A stretch of DNA of 64,000 nt from Pythium myriotylum (GCA_023091665.1 JALJCQ010000001.1:1984001-2048000), one strand, 5' to 3'. Positions 11,916 through 25,625 are shown, counted from the first letter of the stretch. The notes: generated by a model not told the origin, from the sequence alone. A program made the numbers and translations.

Positions 11916-14900
11916 CTCCCCCTCGACTCGACTGCGTCTTGAACACCAAGTTTGGTGCGGAGCACGTCGAACTGGACAGTGGGGATCGGCTTGGTCATGA
12001 TGTCGGCAAGCATGTCTTGGGTCGGGCAATACTGGAGAGACACTTGACCGTCCTCGACCTTCTCACGAACGAAGTGGTAGCGAATGTCGATGTGCTTGGT
12101 GCGCTTGTGGAACTCGGGGTTCTTGGCCAACGCGATCGCACCTTGGTTGTCTTCGTACACCGTGAGCGCTTGGTCGCTTGCAACTTCGCCGAGTTCGCAC
12201 AGGAACGCCTTGAGCCACACGGCTTCTTGGATCGCTTCCGATAGAGCCATGTACTCTGCTTCGGTCGAGGAGAGGGCGACAGTTCGCTGCTTCTTGCTGC
12301 GCCAGCTGATGCATCCGCCGTTGAGCATGAACACGTAGCCGCTGGTGCTTCGACGTGACTCGATGTCGCCAGCCCAGTCGGCGTCGGAGTAGCCGACCAG
12401 TCTTCCGTCGTTCGATGCCGAGAACTGCAGGCCGTACGTCGGAGTCGCTTGCAGATACCGGAGCACACGCTTGAGAGCTTGCCAGTGTGTTGGACACGGG
12501 TCCGCGGCGAACTGGCTGAGTGTGCCGACTGCCGCTGCGAGGTCTGGTCGAGTGCCGACCATGAGGTACATCAGTGCGCCGACTGCACTTCGGTACGGCA
12601 CGTTCTTCATGGTGTCTTCGTGCTTGCAACCACCTTCGCACATGGCCTTGGTCAGCTTGAGTCCGGGGTCTTGAGGGGTCCTCACTGGTTTGCAGTCTTG
12701 CATGCCGAACTTGGTCAGGATCGACTGCAGGAACTTGGTCTGCCGCATGGTCACGTCGCCGGACTTGGGGTCTTGATCAACTTCCATGCCGAGGCAGTAC
12801 TTGAGTTCGCCGAGGTCGGACATCTCGAAGCGTTCGCTGAGTGCACGCTTGGTCGCCGTGAGCAACTCGAGGCTGTTGCAGGCGAGGATGAGGTCGTCGA
12901 CGTAGATCACCACGAAGATCATCGCTGAGCCGCTCCGCTTGACGTACACGCAGTGGTCCATCTCGCACTTGGTGAAGCCGACCTTGCGCATGAAGGCGTC
13001 GATGGTCTGGTTCCACATGCGTGGCGACTGCTTGAGACCGTAGAGCGAGCGCTTGAGCTTGCACACGTAGTCGGGGTGGCGCTGGTCGACGAAGCCTTCG
13101 GGCTGCTTCATGTAGATTTCTTCGTCGAGGTTGCCGTTCAGGAACGCCGTCTTGACATCCATCTGATGGATCATGAGCTTGTGTCGAGCGGCGATGCTGA
13201 GGATGGTGCGGATCGACGTGAACTTGGCGACGGGTGCGAATGTCTCTTCGAAGTCGATGCCGTACTTCTGCAGGAACCCCTTGGCAACGAGTCGAGCCTT
13301 GTACCGCTCGACGAGTCCTTCGGCGGTTTCCTTGACCTTGAACACCCACTTGCTGGTGATGGCCTTGCGTCCGGCTGGCAAAGGGACTAGGTCCCAGGTC
13401 TCGTTCTTCTTGAGCGACTCGAGCTCGGAGTCGCAGGCTTCCTTCCAGTTGCTGGCGTCGTCGGATTCCATCGCCGACTTGAACGATGTCGGCAACTCTC
13501 CCCCTGAATTCACGACGAGAGCAAACTCTTCGTAATCTTGGTCTTCTCCCCCTTGTTCTTGCACGTCTTCGCCTTCTTCGTCTTCATCTTCTACGCCTTC
13601 CTCTTCGATCGACGTGAGCAGTGCAGACAGATCTTCGAGCGATGTCCTTGAACCTTGCGTGGGTGGTGGAGTCGCACCACTTGTGCGACCAACACGTCCG
13701 TAGCGCTTCTCAACTGGCGGTTCAGCCAGGTTCTCGAGCGAGTGCGTGCGAGAGTGGCGCTTGGACCCTGGTGCGTAGTCGACATTCGGCTGCTGGGCCG
13801 ATGCTGGTGCTGCTGGACGCTGCGACCGCTGGCCCTGTTGCCACTCCGGTCGCTCGTAGCTGCGCTGACTTGGTGCTGGTGAGGCTGGCTGCTCACCCAT
13901 GTCTTCATCATCTTGGTTGTCGGTTGCTTCATCTTGATCTTGATCATCTTCATCGTCGCGGAACTCGACGGACTTGCTCCAGGGTTCTTCGCGCTTGCCA
14001 TCGTCGAATGTGTCTTCCATGAACTGCGCGTCTCGACTGATGACGATCCGACCGGTTGCGATTTCTTCAAACCGATACGCCTTCTCGTGGTCCGAGTAGC
14101 CGAGGAACCGACACAAGATGGCTCGGGCGTCGAACTTCCACCGCTTCTCCTTGGGCACGTGGACGTACGCATGGCAGCCGAACACCTTGAAGTTGGCGAG
14201 CAAGGGCTTCTTCCCGTACCATTCTTCGTACGGCGACTTGTACAAGTCTTGAGCGCGGGTCGGAAGTCGATTGCGAACTTCGACTGCAGTCATGACGGCT
14301 TCGCCCCAGTACTCGTCGGACAAGTTGGCATGGTGGAGCTTGCAACGACCACACTCACCGATGGTTCGGTTCATGCGCTCCGCCACACCGTTCAACTGAG
14401 GCGTGTATGGCGGCGTGACGTCGTGCTCGATGCCACGCTTGCGGCAGAACTTGGCAAGTTTGGCCGACTGGTACTCGCCGCCGCCGTCGGTTCGAAGCAC
14501 CTTGACTCGACGACCGGTTTGGTTCTCGGCCCAGTTGACGAACTCGACGAACTTGTCGTAGACTTCGTCCTTGGACCGCATCAGGTACAACTTGCACAGT
14601 CGAGACTTGTCGTCGGTGAACGTGGCAAAGTACTTCATGCCGCCGAAAGTCGGAGTCTTCATGGGGCCGGCCACATCGCTGTACACGACGTCAAGCAGAT
14701 TCGCAGACCGCTTGGTCGTGCCCGACTGGAACTTGACGCGAGTCAGCTTGCCGAGTGCACAGCCTTCACAGACCTCCCACTCTTGCACAGACCCAATGTC
14801 GAGTCCGTCGGCGAGGTCCTTCTTGACGATGGCTTCGAGTCCGCTGAAGCCGATGTGACCGAGTCGGAGGTGCCACAGGTACGACTTGGACATGGCGCGA

Positions 14901-15307
14901 CCTCGTCTTGCACTGGCGGCGTGGGCTGCTTCAGTCGACACTGGAGACATGTTGAGCTTGAACAGACCCTTGCCGATGCGAGTGCCGATGGTCCGCTTGG
15001 CGCCCTTCAGCATGACAAAGCAACCGTCCTTGTCGAACGTCACGGGAGCAACGTCCTCCGTGAATCTTCCGACCGAGAACAGGTTGCGGCTGAGCTTGGG
15101 GATATGCCACACGTTGGTGAGCAAACCCTTCTTGACACCGCTTGGAGTCTTCATTGACATGAGAATGTCTCCCACGCCAACCGCTTGGACCGTGCCATCA
15201 TCGGCCAGATGCACGTCGACTGGGTCAATCTTCTTGTAGTTCATCATGAACTGCTTGGTTCGCGACATGTGCTGAGTCGCACCCGAGTCGACCAACCACG
15301 CCGTGGA
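11870..15307 (-). pseudogene. T2 gag-pol, 3' part (protease end to RNase H)
   Basis: Minus-strand part of copy T2 from near the protease active site to the stop codon. The frame is open throughout. It is separated from its own gag by element N, inserted at GTGGA (15303-15307). The protease Asp-Ser-Gly triad lies on this side, a few codons from the break. Copy-specific features: Trp replaces Ser in the KEKR-x-KFDAR stretch of the integrase C-terminal region, and the linker lacks the Asp-Leu pair before EEF. Removing N on paper would rejoin it to 19643-20571. Confidence 0.92.
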
Positions 15308-15666
15308 TGTTGAAGATGATGCGCCTCGAACCCAGCGTCATCATTCCAGTTGAAGCTCGGCAGTTGAAGCTCGGCTGTAGAAGATTCTCCTGCAGAAGAT
15401 TCTCCGTGGAAGATTCGACATGTGGAAGATTCGACATGTGGAAGATTCTCCGTCTGGTTCTGGTTTGAATCCAGTGCCACCCATCGACTTCGTTGAAGTA
15501 TCCACGAAGTCAGTTTATGTTTGCATATGTTTACGATAGGTAGGACATACATTTGATTATGGTAGCGTAGGACACACACAGACGGCTTAGAGGTAGCAGT
15601 AGCGAACTAAGTCCCGATCAATTCACTTTGCATTTTGCATCCCACCAACCAAGCGACCTTTCAACA
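15308..15666 (+). repeat. LTR(+), left LTR of N
   Basis: Complete 359-bp LTR with the CCTTTCAACA end variant also seen in both LTRs of Z. It is followed by the primer site at 15667-15678. Confidence 0.95.
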
Positions 15667-15670
15667 GGTT

Positions 15671-18600
15671 ATGAGCCCAAGCCCAGCCGACTCTGCCTCC
15701 ACCGACTTCGCCTCCCCAGCCTTCGCCATGGATTCGACCACCCCAGCCCGCATCAACAAGTTCGACGGAACCAACTTCCACACATGGAAGTTCAAGATGC
15801 AGATGGTGCTCGAAGAACGCGACGTCTGGGAAGTTGTCTGTGGAGAGGTCAAACTCGAGCAGTGCCAGACCGACGCGGACCGAGCCCTCTTCAAGAAGAA
15901 GTCTCGCAAGGCGCTCGCGATGATCTGTCTCGCGATGGAAGACTCGCAGCTCCCGCTGGTTCGGTCGGCGAGTGGTGCGCAAGATGCATGGTCAAGACTG
16001 GAAGAACACTTCGAGAAGAAGAGCCTTGCCAACAAGCTCTTTCTTCGTCGTCGTTTCTTCACGACCATGATGGAAGAAGGTGACGATGTGCTCACGCACA
16101 TCAACAAGCTCAAGACCCTGGCGGAGCAACTCGACGCAGTGGGCGCTCCGGTCAGCGAAGACGACTTGGTGATCACGCTTCTCGGCAGTCTCAGCGAGTC
16201 GTACCAGTTCCTCATCACGGCGTTGGAGTCGCGTGTCGACGCGCTCACGTGGGAACTCGTGACGTCTCGGCTGCTCCATGAAGACATGAAGCGCAAGGAG
16301 CAAGGTGGCGACGGAGCCACGCTTGGCCAAGCGTTCATGACAAGTGACGCGAAGCCCAAGGGCCGTGCAGTCAAGAAGACTGGCACGTGCAACTACTGCG
16401 GCAAGATCGGTCATTGGGCCGCGGAGTGCCACTCGCGTGTCAAGGACAACGGCAACGGCAACGGCAACTCCGGCGGCAACGGCAACGGCAACGGAAACGG
16501 CAACCCTCGGCAACGGTTCCAGCGAGCCAACCTTGCGCGAGATGAAGACCCCGGCGAGTACCTGTTCTCGGTCGGGAAGACCCAAGGCAAGTCGAGTCAA
16601 TCCACGGCGTGGTTGGTCGACTCGGGTGCGACTCAGCACATGTCGCGAACCAAGCAGTTCATGATGAACTACAAGAAGATCGACCCAGTCGACGTGCATC
16701 TGGCCGATGATGGCACGGTCCAAGCGGTTGGCGTGGGAGACATTCTCATGTCAATGAAGACTCCAAGCGGTGTCAAGAAGGGTTTGCTCACCAACGTGTG
16801 GCATATCCCCAAGCTCAGCCGCAACCTGTTCTCGGTCGGAAGATTCACGGAGGACGTTGCTCCCGTGACGTTCGACAAGGACGGTTGCTTCGTCGTTCTC
16901 AAGGGCGCCAAGCGGACCATCGGCACTCGCATCGGCAAGGGTCTGTTCAAGCTCAACATGTCTCCAGTGTCGACTGAAGCAGCCCACGCCGCCAGTACAA
17001 GACGAGGTCGCGCCATGTCCAAGTCGTACCTGTGGCACCTCCGACTCGGTCACATCGGCTTCAGCGGTCTCGAAGCCATCGTCAAGAAGGACCTCGCCGA
17101 CGGACTCGACATTGGGTCTGTGCAGGAGTGGGAGGTCTGTGAAGGCTGTGCACTCGGCAAGCTGACTCGCGTCAAGTTCCAGTCGGGCACGACCAAGCGG
17201 TCTGCGAATCTGCTTGACGTCGTGTACAGCGATGTGGCCGGCCCCATGAAGACTCCGACTTTCGGCGGCATGAAGTACTTTGCCACCTTCACCGACGACA
17301 AGTCTCGACTGTGCAAGTTGTACCTGATGCGGTCCAAGGACGAAGTCTACGACAAGTTCGTCGAGTTCGTCAACTGGGCCGAGAACCAAACCGGTCGTCG
17401 AGTCAAGGTGCTTCGAACCGACGGCGGCGGCGAGTACCAGTCGGCCAAGCTTGCCAAGTTCTGTCGCAAGCGTGGCATCGAGCACGATGTCACGCCGCCA
17501 TACACGCCTCAGTTGAACGGTGTGGCGGAGCGCATGAACCGAACCATCGGTGAGTGTGGTCGTTGCAAGCTCCACCATGCCAACTTGTCCGACGAGTACT
17601 GGGGCGAAGCCGTCATGACTGCAGTCGAAGTTCGCAACCGACTTCCGACCCGCGCTCAAGACTTGTACAAGTCGCCGTACGAAGAATGGTACGGGAAGAA
17701 GCCCTTGCTCGCCAACTTCAAGGTGTTCGGCTGCCATGCGTACGTCCACGTGCCCAAGGAGAAGCGGTCGAAGTTCGACGCCCGAGCCATCTTGTGTCGG
17801 TTCCTCGGCTACTCGGACCACGAGAAGGCGTATCGGTTTGAAGAAATCGCAACCGGTCGGATCGTCATCAGTCGAGACGCGCAGTTCATGGAAGACACGT
17901 TCGACGATGGCAAGCGCGAAGAACCCTGGAGCAAGTCCGTCGAGTTCCGCGGCGATGAAGATGATCAAGATGATGAAGACATGGGTGAGCAGCCAGCCTC
18001 ACCAGCACCAAGTCAGCGCAGCTACGAGCGACCGGAGTGGCAACAGGGCCAGCGGTCGCAGCGTCCAGCAGCACCAGCATCGGCCCAGCAGCCGAATGTC
18101 GACTACGCACCAGGGTCCAAGCGCCACTCTCGCACGCACTCGCTCGAGAACCTGGCTGAACCGCCAGTTGAGAAGCGCTACGGACGTGTTGGACGCACAA
18201 GTGGTGCGACTCCACCACCCACGCAAGGTCCAAGGACATCGCTCGAAGATCTGTCTGCACTGCTCACGTCGATCGAAGAGGAAGGCGTAGAAGATGAAGA
18301 CGAAGAAGGCGAAGACGTGCAAGAACAAGGGGGAGAAGACCAAGATTACGAAGAGTTTGCTCTCGTCGTGAATTCAGGGGGAGAGTTGCCGACATCGTTC
18401 AAGTCGGCGATGGAATCCGACGACGCCAGCAACTGGAAGGAAGCTTGCGACTCCGAGCTTGAGTCGCTCAAGAAGAACGAGACATGGGACCTAGTCCCTT
18501 TGCCAGCCGGACGCAAGGCCATCACCAGCAAGTGGGTGTTCAAGGTCAAGGAAACCGCCGAAGGACTCGTCGAACGGTACAAGGCTCGACTCGTTGCCAA

Positions 18601-19444
18601 GGGGTTCCTGCAGAAGTACGGCATCGACTTCGAAGAGACGTTCGCACCCGTCGCCAAGTTCACGTCGATCCGCACCATCCTCAGCATCGCCGCTCGACAC
18701 AAGCTCATGATCCATCAGATGGATGTCAAGACGGCGTTCCTGAACGGCAACCTCGACGAAGAAATCTACATGAAGCAGCCCGAAGGCTTCGTCGACCAGC
18801 GCCACCCCGACTACGTGTGCAAGCTCAAGCGCTCGCTCTACGGTCTCAAGCAGTCGCCACGCATGTGGAACCAGACCATCGACGCCTTCATGCGCAAGGT
18901 CGGCTTCACCAAGTGCGAGATGGACCACTGCGTGTACGTCAAGCGGAGCGGCTCAGCGATGATCTTCGTGGTGATCTACGTCGACGACCTCATCCTCGCC
19001 TGCAACAGCCTCGAGTTGCTCACGGCGACCAAGCGTGCACTCAGCGAACGCTTCGAGATGTCCGACCTCGGCGAACTCAAGTACTGCCTCGGCATGGAAG
19101 TTGATCAAGACCCCAAGTCCGGCGACGTGACCATGCGGCAGACCAAGTTCCTGCAGTCGATCCTGACCAAGTTCGGCATGCAAGACTGCAAACCAGTGAG
19201 GACCCCTCAAGACCCCGGACTCAAGCTGACCAAGGCCATGTGTGAAGGTGGTTGCAAGCACGAAGACACCATGAAGAACGTGCTGTTGAAGATGATGCGC
19301 CTCGAACCCAGCGTCATCATTCCAGTTGAAGCTCGGCAGTTGAAGCTCGGCTGTAGAAGATTCTCCTGCAGAAGATTCTCCGTGGAAGATTCGACATGTG
19401 GAAGATTCGACATGTGGAAGATTCTCCGTCTGGTTCTGGTTTGA
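15671..19444 (+). pseudogene. gag-pol of N, truncated in RNase H
   Basis: Open frame from the ATG in the primer site through Gag, zinc knuckle, protease, integrase and RT, up to shortly after YVDD and the connection segment. It then reads into the LTR at 19284 and stops at 19444, adding a non-homologous tail of about 53 residues. The RNase H domain is absent. It also has a private in-frame deletion in the acidic linker around 17950-17980. Gag, protease and integrase look intact, so it could still supply those proteins if expressed, but self-mobilisation is unlikely without RNase H and the 3' polypurine tract. Confidence 0.9.
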
Positions 19445-19642
19445 ATCCAGTGCCACCCATCGACTTCGTTGAAGTATCCACGAAGTCAGTTTATGTTTGC
19501 ATATGTTTACGATAGGTAGGACATACATTTGATTATGGTAGCGTAGGACACACACAGACGGCTTAGAGGTAGCAGTAGCGAACTAAGTCCCGATCAATTC
19601 ACTTTGCATTTTGCATCCCACCAACCAAGCGACCTTCCAACA
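19284..19642 (+). repeat. LTR(+), right LTR of N
   Basis: Complete 359-bp LTR. It is preceded by CGTGC of the RNase H region rather than a polypurine tract, and followed by the GTGGA target duplication. Confidence 0.95.
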
Positions 19643-20571
19643 GTGGATTGACTCGACTTGCCTTGGGTCTTCCCGACCGAGAACAGGTACTCGCCGGGGT
19701 CTTCATCTCGCGCAAGGTTGGCTCGCTGGAACCGTTGCCGAGGGTTGCCGTTTCCGTTGCCGTTGCCGCCGGAGTTGCCGTTGCCGTTGCCGTTGTCCTT
19801 GACACGCGAGTGGCACTCCGCGGCCCAATGACCGATCTTGCCGCAGTAGTTGCACGTGCCAGTCTTCTTGACTGCACGGCCCTTGGGCTTTGCGTCACTT
19901 GTCATGAACGCTTGGCCAAGCGTGGCTCCGTCGCCACCTTGCTCCTTGCGCTTCATGTCTTCGTGGAGCAGCCGAGACGTCACGAGTTCCCACGTGAGCG
20001 CGTCGACACGCGACTCCAACGCCGTGATGAGGAACTGGTACGACTCGCTGAGACTGCCGAGAAGCGTGATCACCAAGTCGTCTTCGCTGACCGGAGCGCC
20101 GACTGCGTCGAGTTGCTCGGCCAGGGTCTTGAGCTTGTTGATGTGCGTGAGCACATCGTCACCTTCTTCCATCATGGTCGTGAAGAAACGACGACGAAGA
20201 AAGAGCTTGTTGGCAAGGCTCTTCTTCTCGAAGTGTTCTTCCAGTCTTGACCATGCATCTTGCGCACCACTCGCCGACCGAACCAGCGGGAGCTGCGAGT
20301 CTTCCATCGCGAGACAGATCATCGCGAGCGCCTTGCGAGACTTCTTCTTGAAGAGGGCTCGGTCCGCGTCGGTCTGGCACTGCTCGAGTTTGACCTCTCC
20401 ACAGACAACTTCCCAGACGTTGCGTTCTTCGAGCACCATCTGCATCTTGAACTTCCATGTGTGGAAGTTGGTTCCGTCGAACTTGTTGATGCGAGCTGGG
20501 GTGGTCGAATCCATGGCGAAGGCTGGGGAGGCGAAGTCGGTGGAGGCAGAGTCGGCTGGGCTTGGGCTCAT
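19643..20571 (-). pseudogene. T2 gag-pol, 5' part (Gag, zinc knuckle, start of protease)
   Basis: Amino-terminal part of copy T2 on the minus strand, from the ATG in the primer site (20564-20575) to the GTGGA target site of element N. It encodes full Gag and the CCHC knuckle. The Gly-Asn repeat after the knuckle is one unit shorter than in T1. A unique Asn replaces Asp in the EERDVWE stretch of Gag. The rest of the gene lies at 11870-15307. Confidence 0.92.
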
Positions 20572-20575
20572 AACC

Positions 20576-20934
20576 TGTTGGAAGGTCGCTTGGTTGGTGG
20601 GATGCAAAATGCAAAGTGAATTGATCGGGACTTAGTTCGCTACTGCTACCTCTAAGCCGTCTGTGTGTGTCCTACGCTACCATAATCAAATGTATGTCCT
20701 ACCTATCGTAAACATATGCAAACATAAACTGACTTCGTGGATACTTCAACGAAGTCGATGGGTGGCACTGGATTCAAACCAGAACCAGACGGAGAATCTT
20801 CCACATGTCGAATCTTCCACATGTCGAATCTTCCACGGAGAATCTTCTGCAGGAGAATCTTCTACAGCCGAGCTTCAACTGCCGAGCTTCAACTGGAATG
20901 ATGACGCTGGGTTCGAGGCGCATCATCTTCAACA
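20576..20934 (-). repeat. LTR(-) shared by T2 and T3
   Basis: Complete 359-bp minus LTR between the primer site of T2 and the polypurine tract of T3 (20935-20943). Confidence 0.95.
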
Positions 20935-23900
20935 CTCCCCCTCGACTCGACTGCGTCTTGAACACCAAGCTTGGTGCGGAGCACGTCGAACTGGACAGTG
21001 GGGATCGGCTTGGTCATGATGTCGGCAAGCATGTCTTGGGTCGGGCAATACTGCAGACACACTTGACCGTCCTCGACCTTCTCACGAACGAAGTGGTAGC
21101 GAATGTCGATGTGCTTGGTGCGCTTGTGGAACTCGGGGTTCTTGGCCAACGCGATCGCACCTTGGTTGTCTTCGTACACCGTGAGCGCTTGGTCGCTTGC
21201 AACTTCACCGAGTTCGCACAGGAACGCCTTGAGCCACACGGCTTCTTGGATCGCTTCCGATAGAGCCATGTACTCTGCTTCGGTCGAGGAGAGGGCGACA
21301 GTTCGCTGCTTCTTGCTGCGCCAGCTGATGCATCCGCCGTTGAGCATGAACACGTAGCCGCTGGTGCTTCGACGTGACTCGATGTCGCCAGCCCAGTCGG
21401 CGTCGGAGTAGCCGACCAGTCTTCCGTCGTTCGATGCCGAGAACTGCAGGCCGTAGGTCGGAGTCGCTTGCAGGTATCGGAGCACACGCTTGAGAGCTTG
21501 CCAATGTGTTGGACACGGGTCCGCGGCGAACTGGCTGAGTGTGCCGACTGCCGCTGCGAGGTCTGGTCGAGTGCCGACCATGAGGTACATGAGTGCGCCG
21601 ACTGCACTTCGGTACGGCACGTTCTTCATGGTGTCTTCGTGCTTGCAACCACCTTCACACATGGCCTTGGTCAGCTTGAGTCCGGGGTCTTGAGGAGTCC
21701 TCACTGGTTTGCAGTCTTGCATGCCGAACTTGGTCAGGATCGACTGCAGGAACTTGGTCTGCCGCATGGTCACGTCGCCGGACTTGGGGTCTTGATCAAC
21801 TTCCATGCCGAGGCAGTACTTGAGTTCGCCGAGGTCGGACATCTCGAAGCGTTCGCTGAGTGCACGCTTGGTCGCCGTGAGCAACTCGAGGCTGTTGCAG
21901 GCGAGGATGAGGTCGTCGACGTAGATCACCACGAAGATCATCGCTGAGCCGCTCCGCTTGACGTACACGCAGTGGTCCATCTCGCACTTGGTGAAGCCGA
22001 CCTTGCGCATGAAGGCGTCGATGGTCTGGTTCCACATGCGTGGCGACTGCTTGAGACCGTAGAGCGAGCGCTTGAGCTTGCACACGTAGTCCGGGTGGCG
22101 CTGGTCGACGAAGCCTTCGGGCTGCTTCATGTAGATTTCTTCGTCGAGGTTGCCGTTCAGGAACGCCGTCTTGACATCCATCTGATGGATCATGAGCTTG
22201 TGTCGAGCGGCGATGCTGAGGATGGTGCGGATCGACGTGAACTTGGCGACGGGTGCGAATGTCTCTTCGAAGTCGATGCCGTACTTCTGCAGGAACCCCT
22301 TGGCAACGAGTCGAGCCTTGTACCGCTCGACGAGTCCTTCGGCGGTTTCCTTGACCTTGAACACCCACTTGCTGGTGATGGCCTTGCGTCCGGCTGGCAA
22401 AGGGACTAGGTCCCAGGTCTCGTTCTTCTTGAGCGACTCAAGCTCGGAGTCGCAGGCTTCCTTCCAGTTGCTGGCGTCGTCGGATTCCATCGCCGACTTG
22501 AACGATGTCGGCAACTCTCCCCCTGAATTCACGACGAGAGCAAACTCTTCGAGATCGTAATCTTGGTCTTCTCCCCCTTGTTCTTGCACGTCTTCGCCTT
22601 CTTCGTCTTCATCTTCTACGCCTTCCTCTTCGATCGACGTGAGCAGTGCAGACAGATCTTCGAGCGATGTCCTTGAACCTTGCGTGGGTGGTGGAGTCGC
22701 ACCACTTGTGCGACCAACCCGTCCGTAGCGCTTCTCAACTGGCGGTTCAGCCAGGTTCTCGAGCGAGTGCGTGCGAGAGTGGCGCTTGGACCCTGGTGCG
22801 TAGTCGACATTCGGCTGCTGGGCCGATGCTGGTGCTGCTGGACGCTGCGACCGCTGGCCCTGTTGCCACTCCGGTCGCTCGTAGCTGCGCTGACTTGGTG
22901 CTGGTGAGGCTGGCTGCTCACCCATGTCTTCATCATCTTGGTTGTCGGTTGCTTCATCTTGATCTTCATCATCTTCATCGTCGCGGAACTCGACGGACTT
23001 GCTCCAGGGTTCTTCGCGCTTGCCATCGTCGAACGTGTCTTCCATGAACTGCGCGTCTCGACTGATGACGATCCGACCGGTTGCGATTTCTTCGAACCGA
23101 TACGCCTTCTCGTGGTCCGAGTAGCCGAGGAACCGACACAAGATGGCTCGGGCGTCGAACTTCGACCGCTTCTCCTTGGGCACGTGGACGTACGCATGGC
23201 AGCCGAACACCTTGAAGTTGGCGAGCAAGGGCTTCTTCCCGTACCATTCTTCGTACGGCGACTTGTACAAGTCTTGAGCGCGGGTCGGAAGTCGGTTGCG
23301 AACTTCGACTGCAGTCATGACGGCTTCGCCCCAGTACTCGTCGGACAAGTTGGCATGGTGGAGCTTGCAACGACCACACTCACCGATGGTTCGGTTCATG
23401 CGCTCCGCCACACCGTTCAACTGAGGCGTGTATGGCGGCGTGACATCGTGCTCGATGCCACGCTTGCGGCAGAACTTGGCAAGTTTGGCCGACTGGTACT
23501 CGCCGCCGCCGTCGGTTCGAAGCACCTTGACTCGACGACCGGTTTGGTTCTCGGCCCAGTTGACGAACTCGACGAACTTGTCGTAGACTTCGTCCTTGGA
23601 CCGCATGAGGTACAACTTGCACAGTCGAGACTTGTCGTCGGTGAACGTGGCGAAGTACTTCATGCCGCCGAAAGTCGGAGTCTTCATGGGGCCGGCCACA
23701 TCGCTGTACACGACGTCAAGCAGATTCGCAGACCGCTTGGTCGTGCCCGACTGAAACTTGACGCGAGTCAGCTTGCCGAGTGCACAGCCTTCACAGACCT
23801 CCCACTCCTGCACAGACCCGATATCGAGTCCGTCGGCGAGGTCCTTCTTGACGATGGCTTCGAGACCGCTGAAGCCGATGTGACCGAGTCGGAGGTGCCA

Positions 23901-25262
23901 CAGGTACGACTTGGACATGGCGCGACCTCGTCTTGTACTGGCGGCGTGGGCTGCTTCAGTCGACACTGGAGACATGTTGAGCTTGAACAGACCCTTGCCG
24001 ATGCGAGTGCCGATGGTCCGCTTGGCGCCCTTGAGAACGACGAAGCAACCGTCCTTGTCGAACGTCACGGGAGCAACGTCCTCCGTGAATCTTCCGACCG
24101 AGAACAGGTTGCGGCTGAGCTTGGGGATATGCCACACGTTGGTGAGCAAACCCTTCTTGACACCGCTTGGAGTCTTCATCGACATGAGAATGTCTCCCAC
24201 GCCAACTGCTTGGACCGTGCCATCATCGGCCAGATGCACGTCGACTGGGTCAATCTTCTTGTAGTTCATCATGAACTGCTTGGTTCGCGACATGTGCTGA
24301 GTCGCACCCGAGTCGACCAACCACGCCGTGGATTGACTCGACTTGCCTTGGGTCTTCCCGACCGAGAACAGGTACTCGCCGGGGTCTTCATCTCGCGCAA
24401 GGTTGGCTCGCTGGAACCGTTGCCGAGGGTTGCCGTTTCCGTTGCCGTTGCCGTTGCCGCCGGAGTTGCCGTTGCCGTTGCCGTTGTCCTTGACACGCGA
24501 GTGGCACTCCGCGGCCCAATGACCGATCTTGCCGCAGTAGTTGCACGTGCCAGTCTTCTTGACTGCACGGCCCTTGGGCTTTGCGTCACTTGTCATGAAC
24601 GCTTGGCCAAGCGTGGCTCCGTCGCCACCTTGCTCCTTGCGCTTCATGTCTTCGTGGAGCAGCCGAGACGTCACGAGTTCCCACGTGAGCGCGTCGACAC
24701 GCGACTCCAACGCCGTGATGAGGAACTGGTACGACTCGCTGAGACTGCCGAGAAGCGTGATCACCAAGTCGTCTTCGCTGACCGGAGCGCCGACTGCGTC
24801 GAGTTGCTCGGCCAGGGTCTTGAGCTTGTTGATGTGCGTGAGCACATCGTCACCTTCTTCCATCATGGTCGTGAAGAAACGACGACGAAGAAAGAGCTTG
24901 TTGGCAAGGCTCTTCTTCTCGAAGTGTTCTTCCAGTCTTGACCATGCATCTTGCGCACCACTCGCCGACCGAACCAGCGGGAGCTGCGAGTCTTCCATCG
25001 CGAGACAGATCATCGCGAGCGCCTTGCGAGACTTCTTCTTGAAGAGGGCTCGGTCCGCGTCGGTCTGGCACTGCTCGAGTTTGACCTCTCCACAGACAAC
25101 TTCCCAGACGTCGCGTTCTTCGAGCACCATCTGCATCTTGAACTTCCATGTGTGGAAGTTGGTTCCGTCGAACTTGTTGATGCGGGCTGGGGTGGTCGAA
25201 TCCATGGCGAAGGCTGGGGAGGCGAAGTCGGTGGAGGCAGAGTCGGCTGGGCTTGGGCTCAT
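20889..25262 (-). CDS. gag-pol: gag-pol polyprotein, array copy T3 (intact)
   Basis: Uninterrupted 1457-codon minus-strand polyprotein starting in the primer site at 25255-25266 and ending 46 bp inside the LTR at 20576-20934. All catalytic motifs are present: CCHC, DSG, HHCC, DD35E, YVDD, and RNase H acidic residues. Subfamily marks are Cys for Ser in the QVCLQY stretch near the C-terminus and DYDLEEF in the linker. The first mark is shared with T4, T5, Y and K. This suggests that Y and the right-hand array copies come from one recent lineage. Confidence 0.93.
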   Translation of the reverse strand: MSPSPADSASTDFASPAFAMDSTTPARINKFDGTNFHTWKFKMQMVLEERDVWEVVCGEVKLEQCQTDADRALFKKKSRKALAMICLAMEDSQLPLVRSASGAQDAWSRLEEHFEKKSLANKLFLRRRFFTTMMEEGDDVLTHINKLKTLAEQLDAVGAPVSEDDLVITLLGSLSESYQFLITALESRVDALTWELVTSRLLHEDMKRKEQGGDGATLGQAFMTSDAKPKGRAVKKTGTCNYCGKIGHWAAECHSRVKDNGNGNGNSGGNGNGNGNGNPRQRFQRANLARDEDPGEYLFSVGKTQGKSSQSTAWLVDSGATQHMSRTKQFMMNYKKIDPVDVHLADDGTVQAVGVGDILMSMKTPSGVKKGLLTNVWHIPKLSRNLFSVGRFTEDVAPVTFDKDGCFVVLKGAKRTIGTRIGKGLFKLNMSPVSTEAAHAASTRRGRAMSKSYLWHLRLGHIGFSGLEAIVKKDLADGLDIGSVQEWEVCEGCALGKLTRVKFQSGTTKRSANLLDVVYSDVAGPMKTPTFGGMKYFATFTDDKSRLCKLYLMRSKDEVYDKFVEFVNWAENQTGRRVKVLRTDGGGEYQSAKLAKFCRKRGIEHDVTPPYTPQLNGVAERMNRTIGECGRCKLHHANLSDEYWGEAVMTAVEVRNRLPTRAQDLYKSPYEEWYGKKPLLANFKVFGCHAYVHVPKEKRSKFDARAILCRFLGYSDHEKAYRFEEIATGRIVISRDAQFMEDTFDDGKREEPWSKSVEFRDDEDDEDQDEATDNQDDEDMGEQPASPAPSQRSYERPEWQQGQRSQRPAAPASAQQPNVDYAPGSKRHSRTHSLENLAEPPVEKRYGRVGRTSGATPPPTQGSRTSLEDLSALLTSIEEEGVEDEDEEGEDVQEQGGEDQDYDLEEFALVVNSGGELPTSFKSAMESDDASNWKEACDSELESLKKNETWDLVPLPAGRKAITSKWVFKVKETAEGLVERYKARLVAKGFLQKYGIDFEETFAPVAKFTSIRTILSIAARHKLMIHQMDVKTAFLNGNLDEEIYMKQPEGFVDQRHPDYVCKLKRSLYGLKQSPRMWNQTIDAFMRKVGFTKCEMDHCVYVKRSGSAMIFVVIYVDDLILACNSLELLTATKRALSERFEMSDLGELKYCLGMEVDQDPKSGDVTMRQTKFLQSILTKFGMQDCKPVRTPQDPGLKLTKAMCEGGCKHEDTMKNVPYRSAVGALMYLMVGTRPDLAAAVGTLSQFAADPCPTHWQALKRVLRYLQATPTYGLQFSASNDGRLVGYSDADWAGDIESRRSTSGYVFMLNGGCISWRSKKQRTVALSSTEAEYMALSEAIQEAVWLKAFLCELGEVASDQALTVYEDNQGAIALAKNPEFHKRTKHIDIRYHFVREKVEDGQVCLQYCPTQDMLADIMTKPIPTVQFDVLRTKLGVQDAVESRGSVEDDAPRTQRHHSS

Positions 25263-25266
25263 AACC

Positions 25267-25625
25267 TGTTGGAAGGTCGCTTGGTTGGTGGGATGCAAAA
25301 TGCAAAGTGAATTAATCGGGACTTAGTTCGCTACTGCTACCTCTAAGCCGTCTGTGTGTGTCCTACGCTACCATAATCAAATGTATGTCCTACCTATCGT
25401 AAACATATGCAAACATAAACTGACTTCGTGGATACTTCAACGAAGTCGATGGGTGGCACTGGATTCAAACCAGAACCAGACGGAGAATCTTCCACATGTC
25501 GAATCTTCCACATGTCGAATCTTCCACGGAGAATCTTCTGCAGGAGAATCTTCTACAGCCGAGCTTCAACTGCCGAGCTTCAACTGGAATGATGACGCTG
25601 GGTTCGAGGCGCATCATCTTCAACA
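25267..25625 (-). repeat. LTR(-) shared by T3 and T4
   Basis: Complete 359-bp LTR carrying the rare GATTAATTC variant (elsewhere GATCAATTC). The same variant is in the LTRs at 29961, 34655, 43429 and 48120. Confidence 0.95.

Larger units (their letters stand above)
15308..19642 (+). mobile_element. Element N (+) inserted in T2, TSD GTGGA, 3' truncated
   Basis: Plus element LTR 15308-15666, internal 15667-19283, LTR 19284-19642. It is flanked by GTGGA at 15303-15307 and 19643-19647 and interrupts the protease region of T2. The internal domain stops at CGTGC (19279-19283) in RNase H and is joined directly to the second LTR, so most of RNase H and the polypurine tract are missing. The two LTRs differ near their ends (CCTTTCAACA left, CCTTCCAACA right). 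That is unexpected for a simple young insertion and suggests the right LTR was replaced by recombination. Confidence 0.9.
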
